A stretch of 64,000 nucleotides of DNA from an uncultured bacterium (GCA_949290355.1 CASERN010000008.1:1-64000), one strand, 5' to 3'; counted from the first letter of the stretch, positions 44,901 through 53,412 are shown. The notes: generated by a model from the sequence alone, not told the origin. Program-made: numbers and translations.

Positions 44901-45059
44901 AGTCGCAGTAACAACTACCTGCGGAGGAGTAATTGATGGGTACTCTTCCAAAGGCAGCGCCGTAATCATAAGCATACCTGCCAACATAATTGCTAAAGAT
45001 ATGACAATAGCAAGCTTTGGCCTTTTTATAAACAAATTCCCTGACTTTTCTTTACTCAT
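41931..45059 (-). CDS. acrB: RND multidrug efflux permease (AcrB/HAE1 type)
   Basis: This 1042-residue proton-driven pump is of usual length. TM1 starts near residue 13 (AIVISLAIMLAGMLMI). The proton relay in TM4 is GLVLAVGLVVDDAIVVLENT, with the conserved Asp pair, and TM10 has GLSTKQAILIIEF with the conserved Lys. Porter-domain phrases such as YPSITPPQVVVTATYAGAS are typical. The substrate range cannot be predicted. It is co-transcribed with its periplasmic adaptor (50 nt upstream) and TolC. Confidence 0.95.
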   Translation of the reverse strand: MSKEKSGNLFIKRPKLAIVISLAIMLAGMLMITALPLEEYPSITPPQVVVTATYAGASSDVIEDTIAAPVEAQLNGVENMIYMSSTSQNGQYQLTLYFEIGSDPDMAVVNVQNQLQLVTPRLPEEVRRYGLSVKKSTGGPGLMMISVNSPTGTYDSLYIANYASIFIKDELARIKGVGKVQVFGSKDYSMRIWLDAAKMANLGVSVSEVNSAIQSQNTQVPAGDLGVEPMKNKQMIKLTMRTKGRLKDVSEFENIIVRSKPDGSQIKLKDIARVELGAESYSYFSRIGGKDTAMISVSQLPEANAIDLSNKIRAKMEELSKSFPQGIEYKIQRDETEFVRESIKEVINAIGLAIVLVGIVTYMFLGSGRAALVPFCAIPVSLIGVFIFMNILGFSINLLILFGLVLAVGLVVDDAIVVLENTQRHIQEGKTPVDATEVTMDEVFGAVLATSLVLMAVFVPVSFMSGITGQMFRQFALCIASSIGLSTLVALTLAPALCAMILKSGEEKADFEFIQKFDDWFNNIRNKYLEGVNLFINSPKMTLSLYAVVIIFTLGMFYLIPKGFLPTEDKGAVFSQIQLPDGSSASRTDMVASEVEDRILKIPGVENTITLVGYSGENTALIVAELSNWSERKSKDLSMQSILGKIKKEFANYPSATIASFSPPSISGLGMFGGFEYQLLDKGDRTPQELYDEAQNLITEANKNSAFQMVYTSFTANLPQLLINVDEKKALAQGVDISEIYNALSGYFGKSYVNDFNKYGRVYRVYLQADAQFREKTADIDKIYVKNNQGTMVPLSAVVSIKNIVGPYSLTRFNMYPAITINGQARNGVSSGQAMDEMEKISQKTLPKDMGYAWSGSSLQEKESSGQIGPILVMSLVFIYLFLVGLYESWMLPIAVLLISPVALVGALFFQYVSGYSLDLYSQIGLVMLIGLSTKQAILIIEFAKDAHENGMGIKEAAVQAAKLRFRAVMMTNIAFILGLLPLVFAKGAGAASRNSVGMTVFGGMMAVAFIGTFLVPAFFVLVEDLKIYTAKKIKSLKKKDN

Positions 45060-45109
45060 TATATCCCTTTATCTTAATTTTTCTATTTACAAATTTATTT
45101 ACAATATAA

Positions 45110-46282
45110 CTATTTTTTCTTGGTTTGAGTAACTTGCTCTTTTTTGATTTTAGCCATTTCTTCATCAGAAACAATTTTTACAGGTTTACCAGGAATAACC
45201 TTTTGTAACCCTTCAGTTACAACCCTGTCGCCTTTTTTTAAGCCCTCTGTTACAATCCATTTATCACCATTTTGTTCCCCTATTTTTATATATGTAAGTT
45301 GAGGAATATCATTTTCGTCTAATTTATAAACATATTTACCCGCCTGATTTTCCAAAACAGCTGTTACAGGTGCAACAGGCACTTCAACTGGGTTGTTTGC
45401 ATATAATTTAACTGTTACAAATTCTCCATGAATAAGTTCATTATTAGGATTTTTAAATGTTGCCCTCATAGTAACAGTACCTGTAGATTGGTCAACTTTG
45501 TTATCTTGAAAATCCTGAGAACCGTCATAAGCATATTTAGCTCCACCTGATAGTATCAATTCAACTTTTCTATTTTTATTATTGTTTTTATCAGCATTTG
45601 CAAGAACTTGAAAATCTGCAGAATCCAATGGGAATGTAACATAAATAGGGTTAGTACTATTAATAGTTGTTAAGGCACCTGAATTGGGTGAAACATAGTT
45701 TCCTACTGTTACATTAATTATACCGACTTTCCCATCCACAGGAGATTTTACATGAGTATAACCCAAATTTCTGTTTGCATCATTATAAGATGCCTGTGCA
45801 GAAGCTAACTGCGCTTTTAAAGCATCTCTATTAGAAAGCATTTGATCATACTGCGCCTTTGCAATGTAATCTTTTTTTACCAATTCACTTGCTCTGGCTA
45901 ATTGTTTTTCAGCATAAACAAGCTGCGCTTTTAAATTTTTAACATTTGCAGCAGCAACATTTGAAGCATTTGAATATTCAGTAGGCTCAATTAAAAACAA
46001 CACCTGCCCAGCTTTTACAAAATCACCTTCTTTAAAGTAACTTTTTTGTAAATATCCTGAAATACGAGCAAGGACATCAACCCTATACTTAGATACAACT
46101 CTTCCAGGAGCCTCAAAACTTCTTATAACCTTCTGTTCCTGAATTTCTGCAACAGAAACTGTTGGAGCAGGTTTGTTCATCATAGCTTTGTTTTGCATAA
46201 TATTGCTTATCGCAGAAAAGCCATACCTTATTAAAATTGCCGCCACAATAATCGACAAAAATATGATTATATTTTTTTTCAT
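45110..46282 (-). CDS. acrA: RND efflux periplasmic adaptor (AcrA/MexA type)
   Basis: This 390-residue membrane fusion protein has an N-terminal membrane anchor or signal (about residues 4-24) without a lipobox. It has the lipoyl half-motif VSKYRVDVLARISGYLQKSY, KEGDFVKAGQVLFLIEP, an alpha-hairpin of Ala/Lys/Gln-rich coiled coil, and VKSPVDGKVGIINVTVGNYV. It bridges AcrB and TolC. It has its own promoter (46341-46369) with an adjacent dyad, so it is regulated as a unit. Confidence 0.94.
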   Translation of the reverse strand: MKKNIIIFLSIIVAAILIRYGFSAISNIMQNKAMMNKPAPTVSVAEIQEQKVIRSFEAPGRVVSKYRVDVLARISGYLQKSYFKEGDFVKAGQVLFLIEPTEYSNASNVAAANVKNLKAQLVYAEKQLARASELVKKDYIAKAQYDQMLSNRDALKAQLASAQASYNDANRNLGYTHVKSPVDGKVGIINVTVGNYVSPNSGALTTINSTNPIYVTFPLDSADFQVLANADKNNNKNRKVELILSGGAKYAYDGSQDFQDNKVDQSTGTVTMRATFKNPNNELIHGEFVTVKLYANNPVEVPVAPVTAVLENQAGKYVYKLDENDIPQLTYIKIGEQNGDKWIVTEGLKKGDRVVTEGLQKVIPGKPVKIVSDEEMAKIKKEQVTQTKKK

Positions 46283-46319
46283 TGTCTCTCCCTGTCTGAT
46301 ATTTCAGTTTATAAACTTG

Positions 46320-46335
46320 TGTTGTTTTTGCAACA
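46320..46335. promoter_or_regulatory. Palindromic operator candidate at acrAB-tolC start
   Basis: TGTTG-TTTTTG-CAACA forms a 5-bp inverted repeat with a 6-nt centre, overlapping the expected transcription start of acrA. This is a typical repressor position. The cognate regulator is not known. Confidence 0.4.
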
Positions 46336-46340
46336 GAAAT

Positions 46341-46369
46341 ATTTTACTATCAATTATTATCCATGTCAA
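46341..46369 (-). promoter_or_regulatory. acrAB-tolC promoter
   Basis: Minus strand -35 TTGACA (46364-46369), 17-bp spacer, -10 TAAAAT (46341-46346). It lies between the XRE regulator stop and acrA, so the pump need not depend on read-through. Confidence 0.75.
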
Positions 46370-46403
46370 CAAGGAAAGTGTATATAATTTCAACGAAAGC
46401 GGG

Positions 46404-46730
46404 CTATTTTCTATTACGATGAATAACCTCAATTATCTCTTTTATAATATTTAATTCATGTAATGAAGAAACCTGAATTAAATTATAAATATCATCTCGG
46501 ATTGTATTATCACTATGAAATTTCAAATTAAAGAAATCATTTACATCTATATCAAGAATTTTTGCAATTTTGATAAATGTCTCTATAGATGGATATGAAT
46601 TTCCATTTTCTATAGTACACATATGACGGGGAGAAATATCAATTTTCTCAGACAGCTTTTCTTGCGAAAACCCTTTTTCTATACGTATTCGTCTAATTTT
46701 TTTACCAATAATTTCTTTATCAAGTTCCAT
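46404..46730 (-). CDS. XRE-family transcriptional regulator
   Basis: This 108-residue protein has an N-terminal Cro/CI helix-turn-helix: IGKKIRRIRIEKGFSQEKLS, then ISPRHMCTIENGNSYPSIET (residues about 8-60). A short C-terminal helix probably mediates dimerisation. AGAGG lies 6 nt before the ATG. It is divergent from the pilin gene at 46854, and two TGATAT-N2-ATATC dyads lie in the shared region. It is upstream of acrA in the same direction. It most likely represses itself and/or the pilin gene; control of the pump is possible. Confidence 0.9.
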   Translation of the reverse strand: MELDKEIIGKKIRRIRIEKGFSQEKLSEKIDISPRHMCTIENGNSYPSIETFIKIAKILDIDVNDFFNLKFHSDNTIRDDIYNLIQVSSLHELNIIKEIIEVIHRNRK

Positions 46731-46774
46731 ATAAACCTCTATTAAAATATATAGATAAGTTTAACTTGATAAAA

Positions 46775-46817
46775 TGATATTTATATCAATAATCTTGACA
46801 AATTGATATAAATATCG
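46775..46817. promoter_or_regulatory. Two operator-like dyads between XRE gene and pilin gene
   Basis: Site 1 is TGATAT-TT-ATATCA (46775-46788). Site 2 is TGATAT-AA-ATATCG (46804-46817), 29 bp further on. Site 2 fills most of the -35/-10 spacer of the pilin promoter, and site 1 lies just upstream of its -35. This is the layout expected for a dimeric XRE repressor. Which protein binds is inferred from adjacency. Confidence 0.6.
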
Positions 46818-46823
46818 TATAAT
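46795..46823 (+). promoter_or_regulatory. Consensus promoter of pilin gene 46854
   Basis: Perfect sigma70-type TTGACA (46795-46800), 17 bp, perfect TATAAT (46818-46823). Such a strong promoter with an operator in its spacer suggests tight repression with high output on release. Confidence 0.85.
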
Positions 46824-46853
46824 ACTCATGTATACAATTTAAGAAAGGCGGAA

Positions 46854-47597
46854 ATGATTATGAGATTATCAAACATGGGTAAGAATGGGGGTTTTACACT
46901 TGCTGAAGTTTTGATCACTTTAGGTATCATCGGGGTAGTTGCCGCAATGACTATGCCTACTTTGATTAATTCTACACAAGGTGCTCAGTACAAAGCAGCA
47001 TTCAAAAAAGCTTTATCTGCTATTTCACAAGGTGTTACATTAAATGTTGCTTTGGATGGAAGTAGTTTTGCTGATGCAGTAGCAGGCACAGCTGGAGAAA
47101 CAACAAAACCAACTACAGGTGATTCTGTAGCAAGTATTCTTAACTCAAGAATGAATATAGTTAAAGCTGCTACAGCTTCAAATAGCGGATATGGTATGAC
47201 AGGTTCAGGAAGCACTGCAACATCAAGTTTTCCAGGACAAATTACTATAAATACCTGTAACGAGCCAGGTAAAAACCCGGGAGATCAAGGATGCACAGCT
47301 AAAACTGAGAGCATAACTCCAGATACTTTCTTATTCTTTAATGATGGAAGTATGTTTGCCTTTAGTTCTGCAAATGCTGCAGGTTGTACAAGCGACGAAG
47401 TTACAGGTGTTAACAAATGTTCAGGCGTAATTGATGTCAATGGTACAAAGGGACCAAACAAAGTTGTTGCTTGTGATAATGCAAACTCTGACCCTTGCGT
47501 AGTATCAAATCCTACAGATATCTATCCTGTAGAATTTTATGACCAAACAATTTTACCTGCATCAGATGCAGCTAAAGCTGTATTATACGGTAAATAA
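46854..47597 (+). CDS. Type IV pilin-like protein (canonical short leader)
   Basis: The 247-residue prepilin has a leader of about 13 residues ending KNGG|FTLAEVLITLGIIGVVAA, with cleavage after Gly and conserved Glu5. The exported domain is rich in Gly, Ser, Thr and Asn, with Cys pairs (NTCNEPGKNPGDQGC; AAGCTSDE; VACDN...DPC) that may form disulfides. AAAGGCGG precedes the ATG at 46854, and a second ATG at 46860 is possible. Unlike the 16365 and 33638 genes it has no C tract or extension. Expression is probably controlled by the divergent XRE protein. Confidence 0.9.
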   Translation: MIMRLSNMGKNGGFTLAEVLITLGIIGVVAAMTMPTLINSTQGAQYKAAFKKALSAISQGVTLNVALDGSSFADAVAGTAGETTKPTTGDSVASILNSRMNIVKAATASNSGYGMTGSGSTATSSFPGQITINTCNEPGKNPGDQGCTAKTESITPDTFLFFNDGSMFAFSSANAAGCTSDEVTGVNKCSGVIDVNGTKGPNKVVACDNANSDPCVVSNPTDIYPVEFYDQTILPASDAAKAVLYGK

Positions 47598-47670
47598 TAG
47601 TTTTAAGCATTAATATTCTAAAATATTCAACATTAGAAGAAAATGCTTCAAAAAGTTCGAATCTTTTTGT

Positions 47671-47705
47671 AGACCGGAAATCTTTTCACGCCGGTCTTTT
47701 TTTTG
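47671..47705 (+). terminator. Terminator of pilin gene
   Basis: AGACCGG/CCGGTCT stem (47671-47677 with 47691-47697), 13-nt loop, T8 run. Confidence 0.85.
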
Positions 47706-47738
47706 TGCTACGCAAGTAGCCACAACCAAAGTTAACAT

Positions 47739-48332
47739 TTAATGCGAAGGACTATTAAAATCGTTTAAAAACTCAAGCACTTTTCTCAATGCTCTGCCTC
47801 TGTGAGATATTTCATTTTTTTCTTTTTCTGACATTTCTGCCATAGTAATTTTGTAATCAGTATCTTTAGTCAGAAATACCGGATCATACCCAAAACCATT
47901 CCCACCTGATTGTTTTTCTGCAATTTTGCCAAAACATTCACCACGAGTCTGAAAAAGGAGATTCCCATCTGCATCAACCAAACTCATTGCACATACAAAT
48001 TTTGCATTTCTATTATTTTTTCCATTTAAAACATTTAATAGTTTATCAATCCTTGCTTGAGGAGTTTCTGCATAACGTGCAGAATATATTCCAGGCTCGC
48101 CATTCAATATGTCAACACACAAACCTGAATCATCTGCAAGTGAAATTTGTCCACTCACTCTTGCAGCCTCTTTCGCTTTAATCAAAGAATTTTCCTCAAA
48201 AGTTTTCCCGTCTTCTATAGGATTAAACCCTTCTGCAGGAAGTATAAATTCTATATCGGTATCTTTTGCAATCTCTTGTATTTCTTGTAATTTATGAGTG
48301 TTTCCTGTAGCAAATACGATTGTTTTTGTCAT
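47739..48332 (-). CDS. rdgB: XTP/dITP diphosphatase (RdgB/HAM1)
   Basis: The 197-residue house-cleaning enzyme hydrolyses deaminated purine NTPs (ITP, XTP) to monophosphates. It has the FATGNTHKLQEI start, TFEENSLIKAKEAA, SLADDSGLCVD with metal-binding acids, and GFGYDPVFL. AAAGGA is upstream of the ATG. It follows uppS on the same strand, with a palindromic repeat between them. Confidence 0.95.
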   Translation of the reverse strand: MTKTIVFATGNTHKLQEIQEIAKDTDIEFILPAEGFNPIEDGKTFEENSLIKAKEAARVSGQISLADDSGLCVDILNGEPGIYSARYAETPQARIDKLLNVLNGKNNRNAKFVCAMSLVDADGNLLFQTRGECFGKIAEKQSGGNGFGYDPVFLTKDTDYKITMAEMSEKEKNEISHRGRALRKVLEFLNDFNSPSH

Positions 48333-48365
48333 ATATCTTATATCCTTTGATTAACAAGCTTTACA

Positions 48366-48465
48366 GGAGTTCTGAGGGCAGGAGGTCAAGCTATCATAGG
48401 TGCTTTGCACAAAATTTCTATTAAAAATAGCCTGTCATCTTGTCTTCTGAACATTTTGTCCTCTT
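48366..48465. repeat. Intergenic palindromic repeat, copy 3
   Basis: Arms AGTTCTGAGGGCAGGAGGTC and CCTGTCATCTTGTCTTCTGA share the GTTCwGA ends and AAATAGCCTG segment with the copies at 35123 and 36811. The centre is longer and different. It lies between uppS and rdgB and is read in the opposite orientation relative to transcription. Confidence 0.7.
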
Positions 48466-48470
48466 ATAAT

Positions 48471-49199
48471 CTATTTCCCAAATCTTCTTTGTCTGTTTTT
48501 GAATTCTTCTACAGCCTTAGCTAAAGAATTTCTGCCAAATTCAGGCCAATATTCTTTTGTTACTAAAATCTCTGAATATGCTATTTGCCATAAAAGATAA
48601 TTTGAAATTCTTTTTTCTCCGCCTGTTCTTATTAATAAATCAGGATCAGGAATTCCTTTTGTATAAAGGTTATCTGATAATGTTTGCTCTGTAATTTCAT
48701 CTATGGATAATCCTTGTGCAACAATATTTTTAACAGCGTGAACAATTTCATCTCTTGATCCATAGTTGAATGCGATTTGAAGATGTACTCCTGTATTGTT
48801 TTTTGTTTTTTCAACTGAATTATTAAGAATTTTTTGTAACTTATCACTCAATTTTGTAGTGTCGCCTATAAATGAAATTACTACACCCTCAGAATGCATT
48901 TCGGCAAGTTCATTTGTAAGTGTAATAGCAAGAAGTTCCATCAAAAAGTCAACTTCTTCTTTTTTACGGTTCCAATTTTCAGTAGAAAATGCATATACCG
49001 TAAGATATTTTATACCAAAATCCTTGCAAGCTCGAAGAGTATTTTTTAAAGCATCCACACCTTTTTTATGCCCCATAGCAGACGGCAGATTTTTTTCTTT
49101 TGCCCAACGTCTGTTACCATCCATAATTATAGCAATATGCTTTAAATTAGTTTCTTTTACTATTTCAGCTGTTGTTAAATCTTTTTCCATTGTTTTCAT
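48471..49199 (-). CDS. uppS: Isoprenyl transferase (undecaprenyl diphosphate synthase)
   Basis: The 242-residue cis-prenyltransferase makes the lipid carrier for peptidoglycan and glycans. It has HIAIIMDGNRRWAKEKNLP with catalytic Asp (about residue 28), GHKKGVDALK, YLTVYAFSTENWNRK and the C-terminal PDLLIRTGGEKRISNYLLWQ. There is no ribosome-binding site, and the -10 ends 7 nt before the ATG, so the mRNA may be leaderless. An in-frame ATG at 49190 is an alternative. cdsA, its usual neighbour, is absent; rdgB follows. Confidence 0.96.
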   Translation of the reverse strand: MKTMEKDLTTAEIVKETNLKHIAIIMDGNRRWAKEKNLPSAMGHKKGVDALKNTLRACKDFGIKYLTVYAFSTENWNRKKEEVDFLMELLAITLTNELAEMHSEGVVISFIGDTTKLSDKLQKILNNSVEKTKNNTGVHLQIAFNYGSRDEIVHAVKNIVAQGLSIDEITEQTLSDNLYTKGIPDPDLLIRTGGEKRISNYLLWQIAYSEILVTKEYWPEFGRNSLAKAVEEFKNRQRRFGK

Positions 49200-49206
49200 A
49201 ATTATA

Positions 49207-49234
49207 ATTATATTGCAAATATGTAAAATATCAA
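49207..49234 (-). promoter_or_regulatory. uppS promoter giving a probably leaderless mRNA
   Basis: Minus strand -35 TTGATA (49229-49234), 16-bp spacer, -10 TATAAT (49207-49212; a second TATAAT abuts at 49201-49206). The expected start coincides with the uppS ATG at 49199. Confidence 0.55.
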
Positions 49235-49328
49235 TAAATCCATTTGTAAAAATATTTGTTTGTGTGATAATTTTAATGAGGCTAAAATATTAATAGCGAT
49301 GTACACAATATAAAAAAGGAAACAAAAA

Positions 49329-51419
49329 ATGGCAAGAAAAACTCCATTAGAAAAAATCAGAAACATTGGTATTGCCGCTCACATCGATGCCGGTAAAACC
49401 ACTACAACTGAACGTATTTTGTTTTACACAGGTAAAACTCATAAAATCGGTGAAGTTCATGACGGCGCAGCTGTAACAGACTTCATGGATCAAGAACGTG
49501 AAAGAGGTATCACAATCCAATCAGCAGCAGTTACTGCAGAATGGAAAGGACACCAAATTAACATCATTGACACCCCGGGCCACGTTGACTTCACAATCGA
49601 AGTAGAACGTTCATTACGTGTATTAGATGGTGTTGTAGCTGTATTCTGTGCAGTAGGCGGTGTTCAATCTCAATCAGAAACAGTTTGGAGACAAGCTAAC
49701 AGATATGAAGTTCCTCGTATGGTATTCATTAACAAAATGGATAGAACTGGTGCTGATTTCTACAGAGTTGTTGACCAAATTAAAAACAGATTAGGTGCAA
49801 ATGCTGTTCCTATCCAATTACCAATCGGTTCTGAAGATAAATTTACAGGTTTAATTGATCTTATGACAATGAAAGCTGAAATTTATACAAACGATTTAGG
49901 AACTGATATTAAAGAAGAAGATGTTCCAGCAGATATGGCTGATAAAGCAAAAGAATACAGAGATGCAATGGTTGAAGCTATCGCTTCTGAAGATGATGCT
50001 TTAATGGAAAAATATTTTGAAGATCCTGATTCTATAACTGTTGATGAATTAAAAGCAGTATTAAGAAAAGCTGTTTGTGATAACAAAATTGTACCTGTAA
50101 CTTGCGGTACAGCATTTAAGAACAAAGGTGTTCAACTATTATTGAATGCTGTAGTTGATTATATGCCATCTCCTGTTGATGTAAAAGCTATTGAAGGTGA
50201 ATTGGAAGACGGTACAAAAACTGAAAGACATTCATCTGATTCAGAACCATTCTCAGCATTGGCATTCAAAGTTATGACAGACCCTTATGTTGGTCGTTTG
50301 ACTTTCTTAAGAGTATATTCTGGCGTAATCACTTCTGGATCTTATGTTCTAAATGCTACAAATGGTAAAAAAGAACGTATCGCAAGATTAGTTCGTATGT
50401 ATGCTGATCAAAGACTTGAAGAACAAGAAGTATACGCAGGTGATATATGCGCTGCAGTAGGTTTGAAAGACACTACTACAGGTGATACATTATGCGATGA
50501 AAAAGCTCCTATCATCTTAGAAAAAATGACTTTCCCAGAACCTGTAATTTCTGTAGCAATTGAACCAAAAACTAAAGCTGACCAAGATAAAATGGGTATC
50601 GCTTTACAAAAACTTGCTGAAGAAGATCCATCTTTCCGTGTTAAATCTGACACAGAAACTGGTCAAACAATTATTTCAGGTATGGGTGAACTTCACCTTG
50701 ACATCATCGTTGACCGTATGTTAAGAGAATTCAAAGTAGAAGCTAACATCGGTAAACCTCAAGTTGCATACCGTGAAACAATCCGTGGAACAGCTGATCA
50801 AGACTCTAAATTCATCCGTCAATCAGGTGGTAAAGGTCAATATGGTCATGTTAAGGTTAAAATTTCTCCAGCTGAAGAAAATGCAGGATTTGTATTTGAA
50901 AACAAAATCGTTGGTGGTGCTATTCCTAGAGAATACATTGAACCTGCAAGAAAAGGTATGGAAGAAGCTCTTGAAGGCGGTATCTTAGCAGGATTCCCAA
51001 TGATTGACGTTAAAGTTGAACTTTATGATGGATCTTACCACGAAGTTGACTCTTCAGAAATGGCATTCAAAATCGCAGGTTCTATGGCTATTAAAGAAGG
51101 TTGCCGCAAAGCTCAACCTTGTATCCTTGAACCTATGATGAAAGTTGAAATTGAAATTCCTGATGAATTTACAGGAACAATTATCGGCGACATTTCAAGA
51201 AGACGTGGCCGTGTTGAAGGACAAGAACCTGTTGGTAATACAGGAAACGTTATAGTAAGAGCATTAGTTCCTCTTGCTAATATGTTTGGATATGCTACAG
51301 ATTTGAGATCTAACACTCAAGGTCGTGGTACATTCTCTATGGAATTCAAGTGCTACGAACAAGTTCCTGCAAATATCGAAAAAGAAATTATCGAAAAATC
51401 AGGTTCTTCTAAAGAATAA
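49329..51419 (+). CDS. fusA: Elongation factor G
   Basis: The 696-residue translational GTPase drives ribosomal translocation. It has G1 [14 protein letters not shown]2 region [10 protein letters not shown]3 DTPGHVDF, G4 NKMD, and domains II-V ([39 protein letters not shown]). AAAGGAAA precedes the ATG. It stands alone here; the usual rpsL-rpsG-tuf neighbours are absent. Confidence 0.98.
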   Translation: MARKTPLEKIRNIGIAAHIDAGKTTTTERILFYTGKTHKIGEVHDGAAVTDFMDQERERGITIQSAAVTAEWKGHQINIIDTPGHVDFTIEVERSLRVLDGVVAVFCAVGGVQSQSETVWRQANRYEVPRMVFINKMDRTGADFYRVVDQIKNRLGANAVPIQLPIGSEDKFTGLIDLMTMKAEIYTNDLGTDIKEEDVPADMADKAKEYRDAMVEAIASEDDALMEKYFEDPDSITVDELKAVLRKAVCDNKIVPVTCGTAFKNKGVQLLLNAVVDYMPSPVDVKAIEGELEDGTKTERHSSDSEPFSALAFKVMTDPYVGRLTFLRVYSGVITSGSYVLNATNGKKERIARLVRMYADQRLEEQEVYAGDICAAVGLKDTTTGDTLCDEKAPIILEKMTFPEPVISVAIEPKTKADQDKMGIALQKLAEEDPSFRVKSDTETGQTIISGMGELHLDIIVDRMLREFKVEANIGKPQVAYRETIRGTADQDSKFIRQSGGKGQYGHVKVKISPAEENAGFVFENKIVGGAIPREYIEPARKGMEEALEGGILAGFPMIDVKVELYDGSYHEVDSSEMAFKIAGSMAIKEGCRKAQPCILEPMMKVEIEIPDEFTGTIIGDISRRRGRVEGQEPVGNTGNVIVRALVPLANMFGYATDLRSNTQGRGTFSMEFKCYEQVPANIEKEIIEKSGSSKE

Positions 51420-51440
51420 GTTTATACTTATTTTAATAAA

Positions 51441-51478
51441 ACGAAAAAGCTTACCAAGATTTGGTAAGCTTTTTCGTT
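51441..51478 (+). terminator. Terminator of fusA
   Basis: Perfect arms CGAAAAAGCTTACC and GGTAAGCTTTTTCG with a short loop, 20 nt after fusA. The symmetrical T-runs also let it serve the convergent gene at 51517. Confidence 0.88.
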
Positions 51479-51516
51479 AACTTTTCCGTCGAAATCCATC
51501 GCCCCGAAAAAGTTTT

Positions 51517-53265
51517 TTAACCAAAAGTTTTAAATGAATTTTCAACGTTTTTATCCACAACATTTTTTATTGAGTCATATTCAGTTTGTAATGCACTATG
51601 TTCTGTATCTAATTTTTTCAGCTCTAGATCATATTTTTTGTCTTTATTTTCAAGATCTGCCATATCTTGATTATATTTTGATTCAGCCTTTGCAATAGCT
51701 TTTTCATCTGCTACTTCTTGTATACAAGTATCTTCAGATATTGTTGTAGATTTGAATGCTTTATCAGTTGATGAATAATATTCCAATCTCAATGTTCCAT
51801 CTCTCAAAGCTGCTTCGAATACAGTATTATCTTTTAATGGAGATTTTTGAACATTACCTGCTGTACCTGTAGCAATACTTGCATAAATATAATGTTCAGG
51901 ATCATTTGTTGCATCAGCAAGAGTGTCTGTATAAGTAAAATAACCACTTGACTGCATCTTTGTGAAAATATTTTGATAATATTTAATTATACTAGCATTT
52001 TCAGAATCTGAAGCAGACTCTAATAAAGACATATCATACACTGTATTATAATCTTTATTAGCACCTTCATTAACTCTCAAATATGCTTCTGTAATTGCCA
52101 TTGCATAATCAAAAAGTTGACGTTGTTCATCAGTTGTACCTTCATAGTTTATAGGATCATAAACTACCTTTGAAGAATCAGTAACCATTTTATCATATGA
52201 AGCTTGAGAATAATTGTCATATTCTATAATATTACCATTACTATCAGCATACTTGTATGTAAAAGCATCATTTGTTGTTATGGAATCTGAATATTTATCA
52301 TATGGAACTTCTTTTCCACTTGCATCAGAATATTTATAAGTGTAATTTGAATTATTTATTACGTCATCTGAATATGCATCAGGAGTTCCATCATTATCTG
52401 TATCCAAATCATATGGAATTTCTTTTCCATTTATATCATAATATTTTTTTGAATAACCATTGTCTTTTGTATAAGATGACTCATCTGCATATGCATCTTT
52501 ATCCAACAATTCATTATTTAAACCATAATAAACTTTTGAATATCCATTTTCTTCTGTATACAAAGACTCATCTGCATATGCATCTTTTGCAACGATATTA
52601 CCGTCTTTATCTACAAAATTACCTGCAGCGTCTGTTGTATATGCTAATTCTCCTTTATTAGTTATAGGATTACCGTTTTCGTCAGTTCTTAAATAACCTG
52701 CATAACCTTGGCCTATATCATAATTACCATCTTTATCCACAGTTTCAGTCCAACTAAAACCAAAATCATGTTCATTATCGCCAAGATTTACACCTATAGT
52801 TGCGAAATAAGCATCCCAAGCTTCATGAATTTGTTGTTCTGTTTGTTGTTTTGCCTGCTCATCTGAGCTGTTTTTTTGAACTGTTATATCTGCTTGAGAA
52901 TAACCAATATTTGCAAGAAATTGATTGTAATTGCCATTTGATTTTTGATATGCATCAGCTAAATTTTTTGTAACCAATACTCTACCTTTTGTATCTGTTA
53001 CAACATATTGTTTAACATTTTCCGCCATTTGGGGAGAAGTCATTAAATTATAAGAAATATCGGTATAATTAGCATCTGCACCATTAAAACTAGTTAGTAC
53101 CGTTAATTTTGTAGCAGACAAAGCTTCATTGTATTCGTTTGTAATCTGTTGAGTTTGATCTGCCAAGCGCTGTTTTGAATAGGAAACACTTTGACCAGAA
53201 TTTTCATTGTTGGTCAACCTTGCAGTTATACTTAATAATCTTGCTTGTGATGCTGCCATTCCCAT
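51517..53265 (-). CDS. 'MGxAAxQARLL' paralogous family, member 3, with tandem repeats
   Basis: The 582-residue protein begins MGMAASQARLLSITARLTNN and ends in the family C-terminal helix (LDTEHSALQTEYDSIKNVV, then NVENSFKTFG). It shares SYNLMTSP and VVTDTKGRV with member 1. Residues about 210-352 are five degenerate repeats of about 28 residues (D-NGKEIPYDKYSD type, ending Y-KY), with one calcium-site-like DTDNDGTPD at 288-296. GGAAAGGG precedes the ATG. There is no signal peptide. An exported or surface role is inferred from the repeat composition; no family was recognised. Confidence 0.82.
   Translation of the reverse strand: MGMAASQARLLSITARLTNNENSGQSVSYSKQRLADQTQQITNEYNEALSATKLTVLTSFNGADANYTDISYNLMTSPQMAENVKQYVVTDTKGRVLVTKNLADAYQKSNGNYNQFLANIGYSQADITVQKNSSDEQAKQQTEQQIHEAWDAYFATIGVNLGDNEHDFGFSWTETVDKDGNYDIGQGYAGYLRTDENGNPITNKGELAYTTDAAGNFVDKDGNIVAKDAYADESLYTEENGYSKVYYGLNNELLDKDAYADESSYTKDNGYSKKYYDINGKEIPYDLDTDNDGTPDAYSDDVINNSNYTYKYSDASGKEVPYDKYSDSITTNDAFTYKYADSNGNIIEYDNYSQASYDKMVTDSSKVVYDPINYEGTTDEQRQLFDYAMAITEAYLRVNEGANKDYNTVYDMSLLESASDSENASIIKYYQNIFTKMQSSGYFTYTDTLADATNDPEHYIYASIATGTAGNVQKSPLKDNTVFEAALRDGTLRLEYYSSTDKAFKSTTISEDTCIQEVADEKAIAKAESKYNQDMADLENKDKKYDLELKKLDTEHSALQTEYDSIKNVVDKNVENSFKTFG
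52212..52638 (-). repeat. Degenerate about 28-residue tandem repeats within paralog 3
   Basis: Successive units share DAYADES-YT-(E/D)NGYSK-YY and NGKEIPYD / SGKEVPYDKYSD, and the DNA is correspondingly repetitive. Number and spacing are uneven, so the array may vary between strains. Confidence 0.75.
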
Positions 53266-53412
53266 TTTTTTTTACCCTTTCCGTAAAACTTTGGTGTAAA
53301 TTTTAGTTTATGATTGGAAGCTGATTTCCTTTCAAATAGTACTCTTAATCATGATTACGGCTGGATTTATACAAATCTTTAAATTTTTGTTGACTTTGTT
53401 AACAATTCGTAA

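Noticed and set aside
52272-52661. 129-residue plus-strand ORF rich in Leu/His/Tyr
   Set aside because: Antisense artefact of the repetitive region of paralog 3.
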